Under the pieces are notes generated by a model. That model was not told the DNA's origin and searched no databases. It worked only from the letters and a program-made list of their open reading frames with translations. Below are positions 8,812 to 18,666 of a stretch of DNA of 64,000 nt, in pieces. Each line of letters opens with the position of its first letter. Positions within the stretch are counted from its first letter, which is position 1. A program made the translations under genes and the position numbers. Origin of the DNA: Rhizobium viscosum (GTDB lineage: Bacteria; Pseudomonadota; Alphaproteobacteria; Rhizobiales; Rhizobiaceae); assembly GCF_014873945.1 (NCBI RefSeq), contig NZ_JADBEC010000002.1, positions 2,232,001 through 2,296,000 of the forward strand, read 5' to 3'.

Positions 8812-10707
8812 TCAGGTCGCCGATTCCGTCACCGTTTCTTCCAGCACGTCCTCGGGAATATCGTCGAAGGAAGCGTAATTGAGGTTATAGAGCTTCGAGT
8901 AAAGCTTGCCGTTTTTCATGAGCTGCTGGTGATTGCCGCTTTCGACGATCTCGCCATTCTGCAGCACGATGATGCGATCGGCTTCGCGGATCGTTGCCAG
9001 ACGGTGGGCGATGACGAGGCCGGTGCGGTTTTCGAGTAGCTTCACCAGCGCCTTCTGGATCAGCATTTCGGTATAGCTGTCGATATTGGCCGTCGCCTCG
9101 TCGAGCACGAGGATCTTGGCGTCGGCCACCAGAGCGCGGGCAAAGGAGAGAAGCTGGCGCTGGCCGAGCGAAAGATTGCCGCCACGCTCGCCGAGCATGC
9201 TGTCGTAGCCCTGGGGCAAGCGCATGATGAAATCATGCGCGCCGACGGCCTTGGCAGCCTCGATCACCTGCTCGCGGGTGGCTTCCGTCTTGTGATAGCG
9301 GATGTTTTCGAAAACCGTGCCCGTGAAGAGGAAGGGCTCCTGCAGCACCATGGCGATCTGCTGGCCAAGCGAATCCTGTGTCAGCTCGCGCACGTCATGG
9401 CCGCCGACGACGACCTGTCCCTGCTGCACCTCGTAGAAGCGGTGGATCAGCGACATGCAGCTCGATTTGCCTGAACCGGTCGGGCCGACAAGGGCGACCG
9501 TCTCGCCGGGATTGACCCTGAAGCTCACATGCTTGAGTACCGGATGCTTGGGATTATAGCCGAAGACGACATCGCGGAATTCGACGGAGCCGTCCATGTC
9601 GGGCGAGAGCACCTTGGCATCCGGCGCATCCTTGATTTCGATCGGCACGTCGAGCACGTCGGTTAGCCGCTGGCCCGAGGCCATGGCGCGCTGCATGACC
9701 GAATATTGGAGTGTCAGCGAGCGGATAGGGTCGAAGAAGCGCTGGATATAGAAGAGAAAGGCGACGAGCACACCGACGTCGAGCGCCTGATTCAACACGC
9801 GCGCACCGCCGACGACGATGACGAGCGCCATGGCGATGCCGGTCAGCGTATCGACGATCGGCACCATGATCTGCGCGTAACGGGCCGCGGTCAGATGCGT
9901 CAGCAGGTTGGCGTGCGCCTTGTCATCGTAAAGCGTGAAGTTGACCTCCTGCCGGTCCATGCTCTGGACGGCGCGCACGCCATGGATCGCTTCGGCAAGC
10001 GCGCCGTTCGCCACCGAGTTCGTCTCATGAGCCGCCATGAAGGATTTGCGGGCGAGTGGCAGCCAGAAAAGGCGCACGACGAAGAGCACAGGCAGCACGG
10101 ACAGCGTCAGCAGGCCGAGTTTGAAATCGAGATAGAGCATCACGAAGACGATGCCGAAGAGCAGGAAGATATCGCCGACGGACAGCACGCAGGTTTCCAG
10201 AAATTCCTGCATCGAGTTGACGTCGCCCTGCAGGCGCGACATCAGCCGGCCGACCTCGGTCTTGTCCATGAAGGAGAGAGAGACGCGCTGGAGGTGGGAG
10301 AACATCGCCTTGCGAATATCGAAGAGCACGTTTTCCGCCACGCCGCCGACCAGCGTTTCCTGAAAATAACTGGCCCCGTAGTTGATGAGGATGGCAATCA
10401 GGAAGGCGACGATCGCTAAGGTCAGTGCTGAGCCGTTGTCGTCCGGCTGCATGCCATGGTCGATGGCGTAGCGGATGATCAGTGGAATGAGAAGCTGCAT
10501 GCCGGTGAAGACCAGCACCGAAATCACCGACAGGATGACATCACGCCGGTAGGGATGCACGAAGGCCCAGATACGCTTGACGATATTGGAATCGAAGACC
10601 TTGCCGAAGATTTCCTCTTCGACACGCTGCGAGCCGACGACTGCCCTTGGCGGGCGTCTGCCATCCTCGCGAACGTCCGGACGCTCGGTTTCAAGTTCCT
10701 CGGCCAT
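8812..10707 (-). CDS. ABC exporter half-transporter (fused TMD-NBD), partner B
   Basis: A 631-residue type IV ABC exporter: six-helix transmembrane domain (roughly residues 55-345) then an ATPase domain. Walker A GPTGSGKSS, Q-loop VLQEPFLF, Walker B ILVLDEATANID and H-loop IAHRL are intact, but the signature is LSLGQ instead of LSGGQ. Its gene starts 24 bp after the stop of the homologous upstream half-transporter, so they probably form a heterodimer. Its non-canonical signature would face the partner's altered Walker B and create one weak ATP site. The substrate is probably a lipid or hydrophobic drug. Confidence 0.9.
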   Translation of the reverse strand: MAEELETERPDVREDGRRPPRAVVGSQRVEEEIFGKVFDSNIVKRIWAFVHPYRRDVILSVISVLVFTGMQLLIPLIIRYAIDHGMQPDDNGSALTLAIVAFLIAILINYGASYFQETLVGGVAENVLFDIRKAMFSHLQRVSLSFMDKTEVGRLMSRLQGDVNSMQEFLETCVLSVGDIFLLFGIVFVMLYLDFKLGLLTLSVLPVLFVVRLFWLPLARKSFMAAHETNSVANGALAEAIHGVRAVQSMDRQEVNFTLYDDKAHANLLTHLTAARYAQIMVPIVDTLTGIAMALVIVVGGARVLNQALDVGVLVAFLFYIQRFFDPIRSLTLQYSVMQRAMASGQRLTDVLDVPIEIKDAPDAKVLSPDMDGSVEFRDVVFGYNPKHPVLKHVSFRVNPGETVALVGPTGSGKSSCMSLIHRFYEVQQGQVVVGGHDVRELTQDSLGQQIAMVLQEPFLFTGTVFENIRYHKTEATREQVIEAAKAVGAHDFIMRLPQGYDSMLGERGGNLSLGQRQLLSFARALVADAKILVLDEATANIDSYTEMLIQKALVKLLENRTGLVIAHRLATIREADRIIVLQNGEIVESGNHQQLMKNGKLYSKLYNLNYASFDDIPEDVLEETVTESAT

Positions 10708-10731
10708 CTTGTTTCCTCCTGCGCCGGTTTC

Positions 10732-12645
10732 TTACGCGCTCAAAGCGTCGTCGCCCGGTCGCACCTGCAAATCGTAAAGTGCCCTGTATCGGCCGCCGAG
10801 CGCCAGGAGCTCGTCATGTGTGCCCTGCTCGACGATGCGGCCATCCTCGATGAAGAAAATCTTGTCGGCATGCATCAGCGAGCTCAGGCGATGGGCGACG
10901 ATGATCGTCACGCGGTCGGCGGCATAGCGGCGCATGGCACTGCGGATGCGCTGCTCGGTTGCCGCATCGATTGCTGCAGTCGAATCGTCGAACACCATCA
11001 CGGCAGGTTTGAGCATCAGCGCGCGGGCGATCGAAAGCCTTTGACGCTGGCCGCCGGAGAGCGATACGCCGCGTTCGCCGACAACCGTGCCGTAGCCGGT
11101 CGGCAGGCCGAGCACGTAGTTGTGCAACTGCGCGCTTTCGCTGGCGCGCTCAATGCGGCCTTCCTTGGCCCAAGGGTCGCCATAGGCGATATTGTTTTCG
11201 ATCGTCGTGGTGAACAGGAAGGAATCCTGCTGCACGACGGCGACGGAGCGGCGCAGCGACTGAAGCGTGGCCTTACGGATATCCTGCCCGTCAATGGTGA
11301 CCTTGCCGCCGGTCGTGTCATAAAAACGGGGGATCAGGTGGGCGAGCGTCGACTTGCCGCTGCCGGGCGGGCCGACGATGCCGATCGTCTCACCGCGCTT
11401 TGCCTCGAAGCTCACGTCGTGCAGTACTTCGTGCATCGGCGAGCTTGGATAGGCGAAGCTGACATTCTCGAAGCGCAGCGTGCCGTCCGTTACCTTCAAC
11501 TCCTTCGCATCCGGCGCGTCGCGCACTGCGATTTCGAGATCCAGAAGGTCAAAGAGGCGCGTTCCGCAGGTCGAAGCACGGGCGAAGGCGTTGACCATCA
11601 GGCCAAGCTGGCGCACCGGCATCTGCAGGATGGTCATGAAAGTGAGGAACGAGGCCAGCGTACCAACGGTGATCTCGCCGGAGTGCACCTTGCCGCCGCC
11701 GACCCACAGCACCAGCCCCATGGCCACGAAGAAGGAAAAGGTCATGGCGCTGGTATTGATGACACGGATGCCGACACGCTGGTGGGCAAGTTCCAGCGCA
11801 TTCTTCGAGGCTTCGTCGAACTTCGACAGCTCGTGGTCCTGGGCCGCAAAAGCGCGCACGACGCGGATGCCGCCGAGATTTTCCTCCATTATGCGCGTCA
11901 GCACCGACAACCGCTGCTGCAGGTCGAGCCAGGTGGCGCGCAGGCGAAGCTGGGTGACCGAGGAGCGCCAGCCGACAAAAGGCACGAAGGAAAGCGCCAG
12001 CAGGCCGAGCACGACGTCCGTGGTCAGAAGCATATAGGCGCCGATGCCGATCAGCATGGAAAGCAGGAAGACACGCACGAGGGCGGTCGAGAAATACATG
12101 CGCACGCCTTCCAGATCGAGCAGGCCGACCGTGATCAGATCGCCCGAATGCACGCTGTCATGGAAGGAGAAGGAGAGGCGCTGGATCTTTTCGTAGCAGG
12201 CGAGGCGCAGTTCGTAGCCCATGTGGTGGCCGACCGCTTCGCTGTAGTAGTTCTGGATCATCGTGAAGATGCCGCGCAGCACGCTGGCTCCGAGCAGCAG
12301 CAGCGCCGTTGTCAACAACGCGTCTTGCGCCTGCTGCCCGAGCGTGCCGCCATGAAGCGCCACCTGCGTATGGTCGACCGCCTGGCCGAGCAGGCGGGGG
12401 ATCAGTAGCTGGAAGGTGGAGGCGATCAGGGTAGCGCCGATGGCAAGGCCGGCTTGCCAGGGATGCCGGAAGGCCATGACGGTGATACGGAACAGTGTGT
12501 AGAGGCCCTTGCCCCACCCTGCCGCGGTTGCAAGCGCCATCGAAGCCGAAGGCTTCGTCGCGCGTAGAGACGCATCGCTGCTCACGGTATTTTTTCCAAT
12601 AGATGTGTGCTCGGACCAAGTGGCCCGGAAAGACGGCAAATCCAT
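10732..12645 (-). CDS. ABC exporter half-transporter (fused TMD-NBD), partner A
   Basis: About 637 residues: exporter transmembrane domain, then an ATPase domain with Walker A GPPGSGKST, Q-loop VVQQDSFLF, canonical signature LSGGQ, Walker B VMVFDDSTAAID and H-loop VAHRL. The catalytic Glu after Walker B is Asp (DD rather than DE), the hallmark of the degenerate half of heterodimeric exporters such as TM287/288 and BmrCD. It is transcribed ahead of partner B. The start is uncertain: ATG at 12645, GTG at 12585 (with GGAAAA upstream) and ATG at 12540 are all possible, and the frame stays open to 12876. Confidence 0.88.
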   Translation of the reverse strand: MDLPSFRATWSEHTSIGKNTVSSDASLRATKPSASMALATAAGWGKGLYTLFRITVMAFRHPWQAGLAIGATLIASTFQLLIPRLLGQAVDHTQVALHGGTLGQQAQDALLTTALLLLGASVLRGIFTMIQNYYSEAVGHHMGYELRLACYEKIQRLSFSFHDSVHSGDLITVGLLDLEGVRMYFSTALVRVFLLSMLIGIGAYMLLTTDVVLGLLALSFVPFVGWRSSVTQLRLRATWLDLQQRLSVLTRIMEENLGGIRVVRAFAAQDHELSKFDEASKNALELAHQRVGIRVINTSAMTFSFFVAMGLVLWVGGGKVHSGEITVGTLASFLTFMTILQMPVRQLGLMVNAFARASTCGTRLFDLLDLEIAVRDAPDAKELKVTDGTLRFENVSFAYPSSPMHEVLHDVSFEAKRGETIGIVGPPGSGKSTLAHLIPRFYDTTGGKVTIDGQDIRKATLQSLRRSVAVVQQDSFLFTTTIENNIAYGDPWAKEGRIERASESAQLHNYVLGLPTGYGTVVGERGVSLSGGQRQRLSIARALMLKPAVMVFDDSTAAIDAATEQRIRSAMRRYAADRVTIIVAHRLSSLMHADKIFFIEDGRIVEQGTHDELLALGGRYRALYDLQVRPGDDALSA

Positions 12646-12897
12646 GAAGGGATTGATAGCACACCCACATTTGCCGATTCCGACAGGGGGTTCAAGTAAA
12701 GAATTCACCAGTTGGTTATTTTTACGTGAGCCTTCCTCGTGTTGGCCGGTAACGCTACCGTTAAGGCTTGCCGACTGCACGCAGCAGGCGCATTTTTCTG
12801 CCGGAAAACGAAAGTCCCGAAGCGGCGCATCGCCGGTAGAAATCCATGTGCCGGGCATGTATGGTCCGCTCGCCAACCAGCACGAAGAGGGCGTTCG

Positions 12898-13767
12898 ATG
12901 TCATCCACGGTCCGGATCGCAAATCAGTTTCTCACTGTCGACGTTTCCTCGCTCGGCGCCGAAATGCAAGCGCTGACATCGAGCGACGGCGGCTCCTGGG
13001 TCTGGAACGGGGATGCCGCCTTTTGGACAGGTCGTTCGCCGATCCTGTTTCCAATGGTCGGCAAGGCGCCGAATGACATTCTAAAGGTTGACGGTCACAG
13101 CGCACCGATGGCCCAGCACGGCTTTGCCCGTCGCAGTGAATTTACGCTGGCATCCTCGTCCGAAGCGAGCTGCCGCTACGAGCTTGCCGCTTCGGAGGCC
13201 ACGAAGGCGGTCTATCCCTTCGATTTCCTGCTGGCCGTCATCCATAGCGTTGAAGGCCGGGCTCTGACCGTTGCCGCCGAAGTCACCAACCGTGACAGCA
13301 GGCCGATGCCTTTCGGCCTCGGCTTCCATACGGCTTTCCGCTGGCCGCTGCCGGGTGCTGAGAACAAGCCGCATACCGTCACGCTGGACAATGGCGCGGA
13401 GCCGGCGCTCGTCAGGCTCGAGGGTGGTCTGATCTCGCCGAAGAAACTCGCTTCGCCCTTCAAGTCCGGCAGCCTGGTGGTCGACCATTCTATGTTCGAG
13501 CAGGATGCGATGATCTTCCCGGAAGGCGCAGGCCCTGGCCTGCGTTACGAGGCTGAAGGCGGTCCGTCCATGCATTTCAGCTTCGAAAACCTGCCCAACC
13601 TGGCGCTCTGGACCAAGCCCGGTGCTCCCTTTCTCTGCATCGAGCCCTGGCACGGCACGGCCGCCGAAAATGGCGGTCCGGACGATCTTGAGGGCCGCCC
13701 CTATACAAAGGTGCTTGCAGCCGGCGAAACGGCGCGATTTTCCTTCACCGCCGAAATCCTCGCATAG
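12898..13767 (+). CDS. Aldose 1-epimerase family protein (LacX-like)
   Basis: A 289-residue galactose-mutarotase-fold protein that would interconvert anomers of a hexose or hexose phosphate. Fold landmarks are the N-terminal SSLGAEMQAL, the SPILFPMVG segment, a conserved HGFAR, a second histidine in GLGFHTAFRWPL, and ENLPNLALWT near the end. The start at 12898 is preceded by AGAGG. It stands alone between the ABC exporter and the FAD protein, so there is no operon clue to its sugar. Confidence 0.85.
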   Translation: MSSTVRIANQFLTVDVSSLGAEMQALTSSDGGSWVWNGDAAFWTGRSPILFPMVGKAPNDILKVDGHSAPMAQHGFARRSEFTLASSSEASCRYELAASEATKAVYPFDFLLAVIHSVEGRALTVAAEVTNRDSRPMPFGLGFHTAFRWPLPGAENKPHTVTLDNGAEPALVRLEGGLISPKKLASPFKSGSLVVDHSMFEQDAMIFPEGAGPGLRYEAEGGPSMHFSFENLPNLALWTKPGAPFLCIEPWHGTAAENGGPDDLEGRPYTKVLAAGETARFSFTAEILA

Positions 13768-13911
13768 GCTGGACGCGTTTTCCGTTTTGGATCAGTGTGT
13801 TGGGCAGGTGGTAAAATAAACTTCTTGTCACCATGCGCTTTTCACGCTTTCATACACGACTAGCTTAATAGACTATGGGGTCGGCCGAGAATGCCTTCTC
13901 CAGCCTGTAAT

Positions 13912-13927
13912 GGTTCCGAACGGAACC
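13912..13927. promoter_or_regulatory. Short palindrome upstream of the FAD/NAD(P) protein gene
   Basis: GGTTCCG-AA-CGGAACC, two 7-bp arms around two bases, about 117 bp before the 14044 start. It could be a dimeric regulator site or a small hairpin. I found no correctly spaced general-stress (GGAAC with downstream GTT) promoter here. Confidence 0.3.
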
Positions 13928-14043
13928 CGATTTGGCGGCGAACTTTTTGCATGGCCGCATGAACCTGCCCAACGCAGGGCTTCAGATGTTCTGCGTTGAA
14001 ACCTTGATCGAGACACGTGCGGATGAGCCGCAAGGGAGTTGAG

Positions 14044-15450
14044 ATGACGGTTCAGGGACTTTTTTCCGGCAAGGCGAATGCGGCGGCGCAGATTTCAGCC
14101 GTGCCGCGCATTGCGATCGTCGGCCGCGGCTTTTCCGGCATGATGATGGCGGTGGCGCTGATGCGCACCGTGCGCGCGCCATTCCACCTCCAGCTTTTCG
14201 ATCCGAACTCCACGGTCAACGGCGGCCAGGCGTTGGCGTCAGCAAGGTCCTCGACTATCCTCAATACGCGTGTCCGTGATCTCTCCGTTTCGCTCGGCGA
14301 TCCCGACGATTTCAACGACTGGCTCTGTAGCAACGCTGAATTCCGCGCCGCCGTGCCGGCAGCAATCCCCGGCTTCCGACAGATCTTCGTACCCAGGGAA
14401 ATCTTCAGCGATTACGTCTACCAGCGCTTTTCCGAAGCACTCGCCGCTCGCCGGGACATCACCGTTCAGGTCTGCCATGATCCGGTCGTGGCAATCCGCA
14501 GGAGCCACGGCAGCCGATTTCTGCTTGAAAGCGCCAATCCCTCCAACCCGCTGTTCGATACCGTGATCCTCGCGACAGGCTACGGCCTGCCTCGACCTGA
14601 GGCCGAGGAGCAGGAGATTCCACCGGTGAGGGCACAGCGCCTCGTCGCTCGGCCGCATACGGTTCTGCTCGGCAGCGGTATCAGGGTCGTGGACCAATTG
14701 CTGCAGCTTCGCGATGCCGGTTATACCGGCCAGGTAACGATTATTTCGCGGCACGGTTTCCTGCCGCAGAGTCATACGCCGAACTCCGCCGATCCGGTTT
14801 TCCCGGCCGAGGCGTTACCGCAAAGCCTGCCTGACATCGTCAGCTTTATCCGCCAAGCCTGCCGCGAAGCGGAAGAGGACGGGCGAAGCTGGCAGTCGGT
14901 CATGAACGGCCTTCGCAGGCATGCCCGTTCGCTCTGGCGATCGCTGCCGGCGCGCCAGAAGCGTCAGTTCAACCGGCATCTGCGGGCGATCTACGACAGT
15001 CACCGCAACCGCCTGCCGGAGGCGATGCATCTGCGCCTCAAGCAGGAGCTTGCCGAGGGCCGTACTGTGCTCAGGCGCGGCCGCGCCGGGCGTCGAGGTC
15101 TCAGCGGCCTGTTCTTCACGCCGGCCGGTTCGTCGAGCGAAGAAGTCATCCATGCCGAACGCATCATCGATTGTCGCTGCCATGCGCCCGATCTTTCCGC
15201 CCCTTTGATTCAGAGCTTGCTCGCGGCGCGTCTTGCCATGCCTGACGAGCTTGCGCTTGGATTGGCGGTCAACGCCCGTGGCGAAACATTTCTGGATGAT
15301 GGCTCTTCGATCGATGGACTTTTTGCCGTCGGCCCGCTCGGTCTCGGCAGCCTGCCGGATATCGATCTCGTGCCCGAAATCGTCACGCAGGCCTACGCTG
15401 CATCCGAGCGGATTGCAGAACGCTTCTACCCACAAAGCCAGGCCGTCTGA
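14044..15450 (+). CDS. FAD/NAD(P)-binding protein
   Basis: A 468-residue cytoplasmic flavoprotein-like protein. A dinucleotide-binding GRGFSG (residues 27-32) follows a beta strand, an ATG-type motif ILATGYGLPRP lies mid-protein, and there is a further nucleotide-binding segment after LLGSGIRVVDQLL. The pattern fits the NAD_binding_9 group of uncharacterised oxidoreductases, in which the electron donor and substrate are unknown. AAGGGAG sits just before the ATG at 14044. The next gene, a hybrid kinase, starts about 80 bp downstream on the same strand, so co-transcription is possible. Confidence 0.82.
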   Translation: MTVQGLFSGKANAAAQISAVPRIAIVGRGFSGMMMAVALMRTVRAPFHLQLFDPNSTVNGGQALASARSSTILNTRVRDLSVSLGDPDDFNDWLCSNAEFRAAVPAAIPGFRQIFVPREIFSDYVYQRFSEALAARRDITVQVCHDPVVAIRRSHGSRFLLESANPSNPLFDTVILATGYGLPRPEAEEQEIPPVRAQRLVARPHTVLLGSGIRVVDQLLQLRDAGYTGQVTIISRHGFLPQSHTPNSADPVFPAEALPQSLPDIVSFIRQACREAEEDGRSWQSVMNGLRRHARSLWRSLPARQKRQFNRHLRAIYDSHRNRLPEAMHLRLKQELAEGRTVLRRGRAGRRGLSGLFFTPAGSSSEEVIHAERIIDCRCHAPDLSAPLIQSLLAARLAMPDELALGLAVNARGETFLDDGSSIDGLFAVGPLGLGSLPDIDLVPEIVTQAYAASERIAERFYPQSQAV

Positions 15451-15528
15451 CGGAAAATCGTCGTTTCCTTTGGAACCATCAGCCCGAGCCGGCGTTAAAT
15501 TGCGCTGGTGAATCGTTTAGAGGGGCAG

Positions 15529-17451
15529 ATGGAAGCCGTTGATCGATATGACGCGTCTCTTCGAGGCGAAGGGCGTTTCCGCCTCCTTGTCGATGCGATC
15601 ACCGACTATGCGATTTATATGCTGAGCCCTGAAGGTTATGTGACCAGCTGGAATTCGGGCGCCCAGCGTTTCAAGGGCTATCGCGCTTCGGAGATTCTCG
15701 GTCAGCATTTTTCTAGGTTTTATCTGGATGCTGATCGAGAGGCTGGATTGCCCGCCCGCGCGCTGAAGATTGCCGCGACGGAAGGGCGCTTCGAGGGGGA
15801 AGGCTGGAGGCAGCGCAAGGACGGTACACGCTTCTGGGCGCATGTGATCATCGATCCGATCCGCGATGCTTCCGGTGAACTGATCGGCTTTGCCAAGATT
15901 ACTCGCGACCTGACGGAGCGCAAGGCAGCCGAGAACGCATTGAAGCGCAGCGAGGAACAGTTCCGTCTGCTCGTTCAAGGCGTCTCCGATTATGCCATCT
16001 ACATGCTCGATCCCGAGGGTAACGTGGCGAGTTGGAATTCCGGAGCCGAGCGCATCAAGGGTTACGCGTCGGAAGAGATCATCGGCCGGCACTTCTCCAC
16101 CTTTTACACCGACGAAGAACGCCTTGGCGGATTGCCGCAGCGAGCGCTGGCCACCGCCAGCCGCGACGGGCGCTTCGAACGGGAGGGCTGGCGGGTGCGA
16201 AAGGACGGCTCGCGCTTCTGGGCTCATATCGTCATCGACGTGATCAAGGACGATTTCGGCGAAATTATCGGTTTTGCCAAGATTACCCGCGACATTACCG
16301 AGAAGATGGAGACACAGCGTGCGCTGGAGCGAACTCGCGAAGAACTTTTCCAGGCGCAGAAGATGGAAGCGATTGGCCAATTGACCGGCGGTATCGCGCA
16401 CGATTTCAACAACCTGCTCATGGCGGTACTGGGCAGCCTCGAAATCCTCAAGAAACGCATGCCGCAAGACCTCGCTTTGTCGCCGCTTGTCGACAACGCG
16501 ATACTCGGCGCGCAGCGCGGTGCGGCGTTGACTCAGCGCATGCTCGCCTTTTCCCGCCGCCAGGAGCTGCAGGTCGAAAGGATCGATGTTTCCGAGCTTT
16601 TGCGCGGCATGATGGACATGGTCTCACGTTCCCTTGGCCCGATCGCCTCGCTTGAAACCGAATTTCCCGAGAACCTGCCGACGATCGCTACCGACCCGAA
16701 CCAGCTGGAGACGGCGGTCCTCAACCTCGTCGTCAATGCCCGCGATGCCATGCCTGGCGGCGGGCTCATTAGGATCAAAGCCACGGAGGAAGTCGTGTCT
16801 GGTGGTGATGCCATGCCGGCGGGCCACTATGTCCGGCTCGCCGTTACCGATCATGGTGAGGGCATGGACGAAGAGACGCTGAAACAGGCGGTGACTCCGT
16901 TCTTCACGACCAAGGGGGTCGGCAAGGGAACGGGTCTCGGCCTTTCCATGGTGCAGGGGCTCGCTGGCCAGTCCGGCGGCAGGCTCATACTGAAAAGCAG
17001 GCTCGGTGAAGGCACGACAGCCGAACTGTGGTTTCCTCTCACAGGAGCCGAAAACACTGTTGAAGAACCCGAACAATCCGTGCCCGAAGCTGCAAGCTCA
17101 CGGCCGCTGCGCATTCTTGCCGTCGATGATGACGGGCTGGTCCTGATGAACACCGTGCTGATGTTGGAAGATCTCGGCCACACTGTGATCGAGGCGATGG
17201 CCGGCGCGCAAGCGCTCGACATTCTCCGCAATGAGAACGTCGATCTCGTTATCTCCGATCATGCCATGCCGCGCATGACAGGCTCGCAGCTAGCGCTCGC
17301 AATCCGCAGCGAGTGGCCGGAGATGCCGATCATCCTCGCGACTGGTTTTGCCGAGATTCCTGAGGGTTCCGGCATCATCGATATACCGCGCCTGGGCAAA
17401 CCTTTCTCCCAGGCGCAGCTTGCGGAGGCGATCAGCCGCGTCGCCCAATAG
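15529..17451 (+). CDS. Hybrid sensor histidine kinase with two PAS domains and a receiver
   Basis: About 640 residues, no membrane segment, so a cytoplasmic sensor. Two tandem PAS domains of nearly identical layout (residues about 15-135 and 145-260, each ending GFAKITRDLTE or GFAKITRDITE) precede a HisKA domain with phospho-acceptor GGIAHDFNN. A GHKL ATPase follows (NLVVNARDAM, DHGEGMD, GKGTGLGLSMVQG), then a C-terminal receiver with Asp in LVISDHAMP and Lys in LGKPF. The PAS pair looks like an internal duplication. The start at 15529 follows AGAGGGG; a GTG at 15508 is also possible. There is no separate regulator gene beside it. Confidence 0.92.
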   Translation: MEAVDRYDASLRGEGRFRLLVDAITDYAIYMLSPEGYVTSWNSGAQRFKGYRASEILGQHFSRFYLDADREAGLPARALKIAATEGRFEGEGWRQRKDGTRFWAHVIIDPIRDASGELIGFAKITRDLTERKAAENALKRSEEQFRLLVQGVSDYAIYMLDPEGNVASWNSGAERIKGYASEEIIGRHFSTFYTDEERLGGLPQRALATASRDGRFEREGWRVRKDGSRFWAHIVIDVIKDDFGEIIGFAKITRDITEKMETQRALERTREELFQAQKMEAIGQLTGGIAHDFNNLLMAVLGSLEILKKRMPQDLALSPLVDNAILGAQRGAALTQRMLAFSRRQELQVERIDVSELLRGMMDMVSRSLGPIASLETEFPENLPTIATDPNQLETAVLNLVVNARDAMPGGGLIRIKATEEVVSGGDAMPAGHYVRLAVTDHGEGMDEETLKQAVTPFFTTKGVGKGTGLGLSMVQGLAGQSGGRLILKSRLGEGTTAELWFPLTGAENTVEEPEQSVPEAASSRPLRILAVDDDGLVLMNTVLMLEDLGHTVIEAMAGAQALDILRNENVDLVISDHAMPRMTGSQLALAIRSEWPEMPIILATGFAEIPEGSGIIDIPRLGKPFSQAQLAEAISRVAQ

Positions 17452-17459
17452 ATCTCTCG

Positions 17460-18218
17460 TCAAGAGATTCTGCGAAGCCTGACTTCGTTCCGCACAATAT
17501 AGACGAGCAGGCCCGCCACCATGATCGCCAGCACATACCAAGTGATCGCATAGACAAGGTGGTTGTTCGGGAAGTCGAGGACTGTCAGCCCTCCCACTGG
17601 CAAGCCGCCGGCATTGGGTGTCGCGTCAGCGTCGATGAAGAAGGGGGCAACGTCCACAATACCACGCTTTTCGGCGATGGCTGAGACATCGCGCGAATAC
17701 CAGCGGTCGGCAGCCGGATCATTGGAGCGCAGCAAGATGCCCTTCGGCTCGGTCATGCGCATCAGCCCCGTGACGGTTGTCAGCCCGGTGATCTGACTTT
17801 GCGATTGTGAGGCCGGGGCGCGACGGTCGGTCGGTACGAAGCCGCGATTGATCGATATCGCGCTGCCGTCCGCGAGCCTGAGGGGTGTCATCACCCAGTA
17901 GCCGGCGCCGAGCGCAGTTGATGCGGCGACCAGCGTTTCCTTGTCGTTTTCGAAGGTGCCTGTTGCGGTCACTCGCCGGTATTCGTCATCGGCGGTATTG
18001 ACCTTACCCCAGTTGGCGCGAGTCGGCGGGGTGACGGGCTCGGCGTGAACGCGCGCATCGACGCGGGCGATCAGATCGAGCTTCCAGGAGAGTCGATAGA
18101 CCTGCCAGGTGCCGAGCGCGATCAAGGCGGCGACGAGGGCGAGAAGGCCGATGCCAAGAATCGCAAGCGTGACGGCCGAACGCGGCCTGTCCTGTTGGTC
18201 GGAAGAGATATCGGTCAT
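17460..18218 (-). CDS. SURF1 family cytochrome oxidase assembly protein
   Basis: A 252-residue SURF1 protein with two terminal membrane helices flanking a periplasmic domain: an N-terminal helix leading into LGTWQVYRLSWKLDLI, and a C-terminal helix after NNHLVYAITWYVLA. SURF1 helps assemble heme-copper oxidases by handling heme delivery to subunit I. It is the last gene of the cyo operon, where many rhizobia carry it. The ATG at 18218 is chosen; an ATG at 18254 preceded by AGGCTGGGGA is an alternative that would add 12 residues. Confidence 0.88.
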   Translation of the reverse strand: MTDISSDQQDRPRSAVTLAILGIGLLALVAALIALGTWQVYRLSWKLDLIARVDARVHAEPVTPPTRANWGKVNTADDEYRRVTATGTFENDKETLVAASTALGAGYWVMTPLRLADGSAISINRGFVPTDRRAPASQSQSQITGLTTVTGLMRMTEPKGILLRSNDPAADRWYSRDVSAIAEKRGIVDVAPFFIDADATPNAGGLPVGGLTVLDFPNNHLVYAITWYVLAIMVAGLLVYIVRNEVRLRRIS

Positions 18219-18264
18219 AGATAAACCGCAACGGGCGGCGTTGCCGCCGCCCATTCCCCAGCCT

Positions 18265-18666
18265 TTATGGCATGTTCTTCATCATTTCAGGGCTCATCGG
18301 CATCATGTTCGTATTCAGATGATACATGACCCAGAGCGAACCCGAGAGAGCGATCGCGACGATGATGATCGTGAAGATCAGCGCCATGATCGTCCAGCCG
18401 CCTTCCGACTTCGTGTTCATGTGCAGGAAGAAGATCATGTGAACGACGATCTGGACGGCGCCGAGCACCATCACGAAGATGGCGGTCACGACATGATTAT
18501 CGAAGACCTCTCCCATGACCAGCCAGAAGGGGATGGCAGTCAGGATGACGGACAGAATAAAGCCCGTCACGTAGCTCTTGAAACTGCCGTGACCGGCCTG
18601 ATGCCCATGGCTGTGGCCGTGGTGAGCCTCGTGGGCATCCTCATGTGCGGGTGCTTGCGAACTCAT
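18265..18666 (-). CDS. cyoD: Cytochrome o ubiquinol oxidase subunit IV
   Basis: A 133-residue protein with three membrane helices, the small subunit IV of the cytochrome bo3 quinol oxidase. Helix landmarks are YVTGFILSVILTAIPFWLVM, IVVHMIFFLHMN and IALSGSLWVMYHLN. The N-terminus is His-rich (EDAHEAHHGHSHGHQ), beyond what the E. coli subunit has. Its start ATGA overlaps the cyoC stop, indicating translational coupling. Confidence 0.93.
   Translation of the reverse strand: MSSQAPAHEDAHEAHHGHSHGHQAGHGSFKSYVTGFILSVILTAIPFWLVMGEVFDNHVVTAIFVMVLGAVQIVVHMIFFLHMNTKSEGGWTIMALIFTIIIVAIALSGSLWVMYHLNTNMMPMSPEMMKNMP

Noticed and set aside
10456..12408. A 650-codon plus-strand frame opposite the first ABC exporter gene
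   Set aside because: It is the antisense of a clear ABC exporter; the composition (His, Asp, Arg, Gln rich) is the usual shadow pattern in high-GC DNA.
13912..13950. A general-stress (EcfG-type) promoter starting at GGAAC 13922
   Set aside because: No GTT at the required 16-18 bp spacing; only the palindrome remains.
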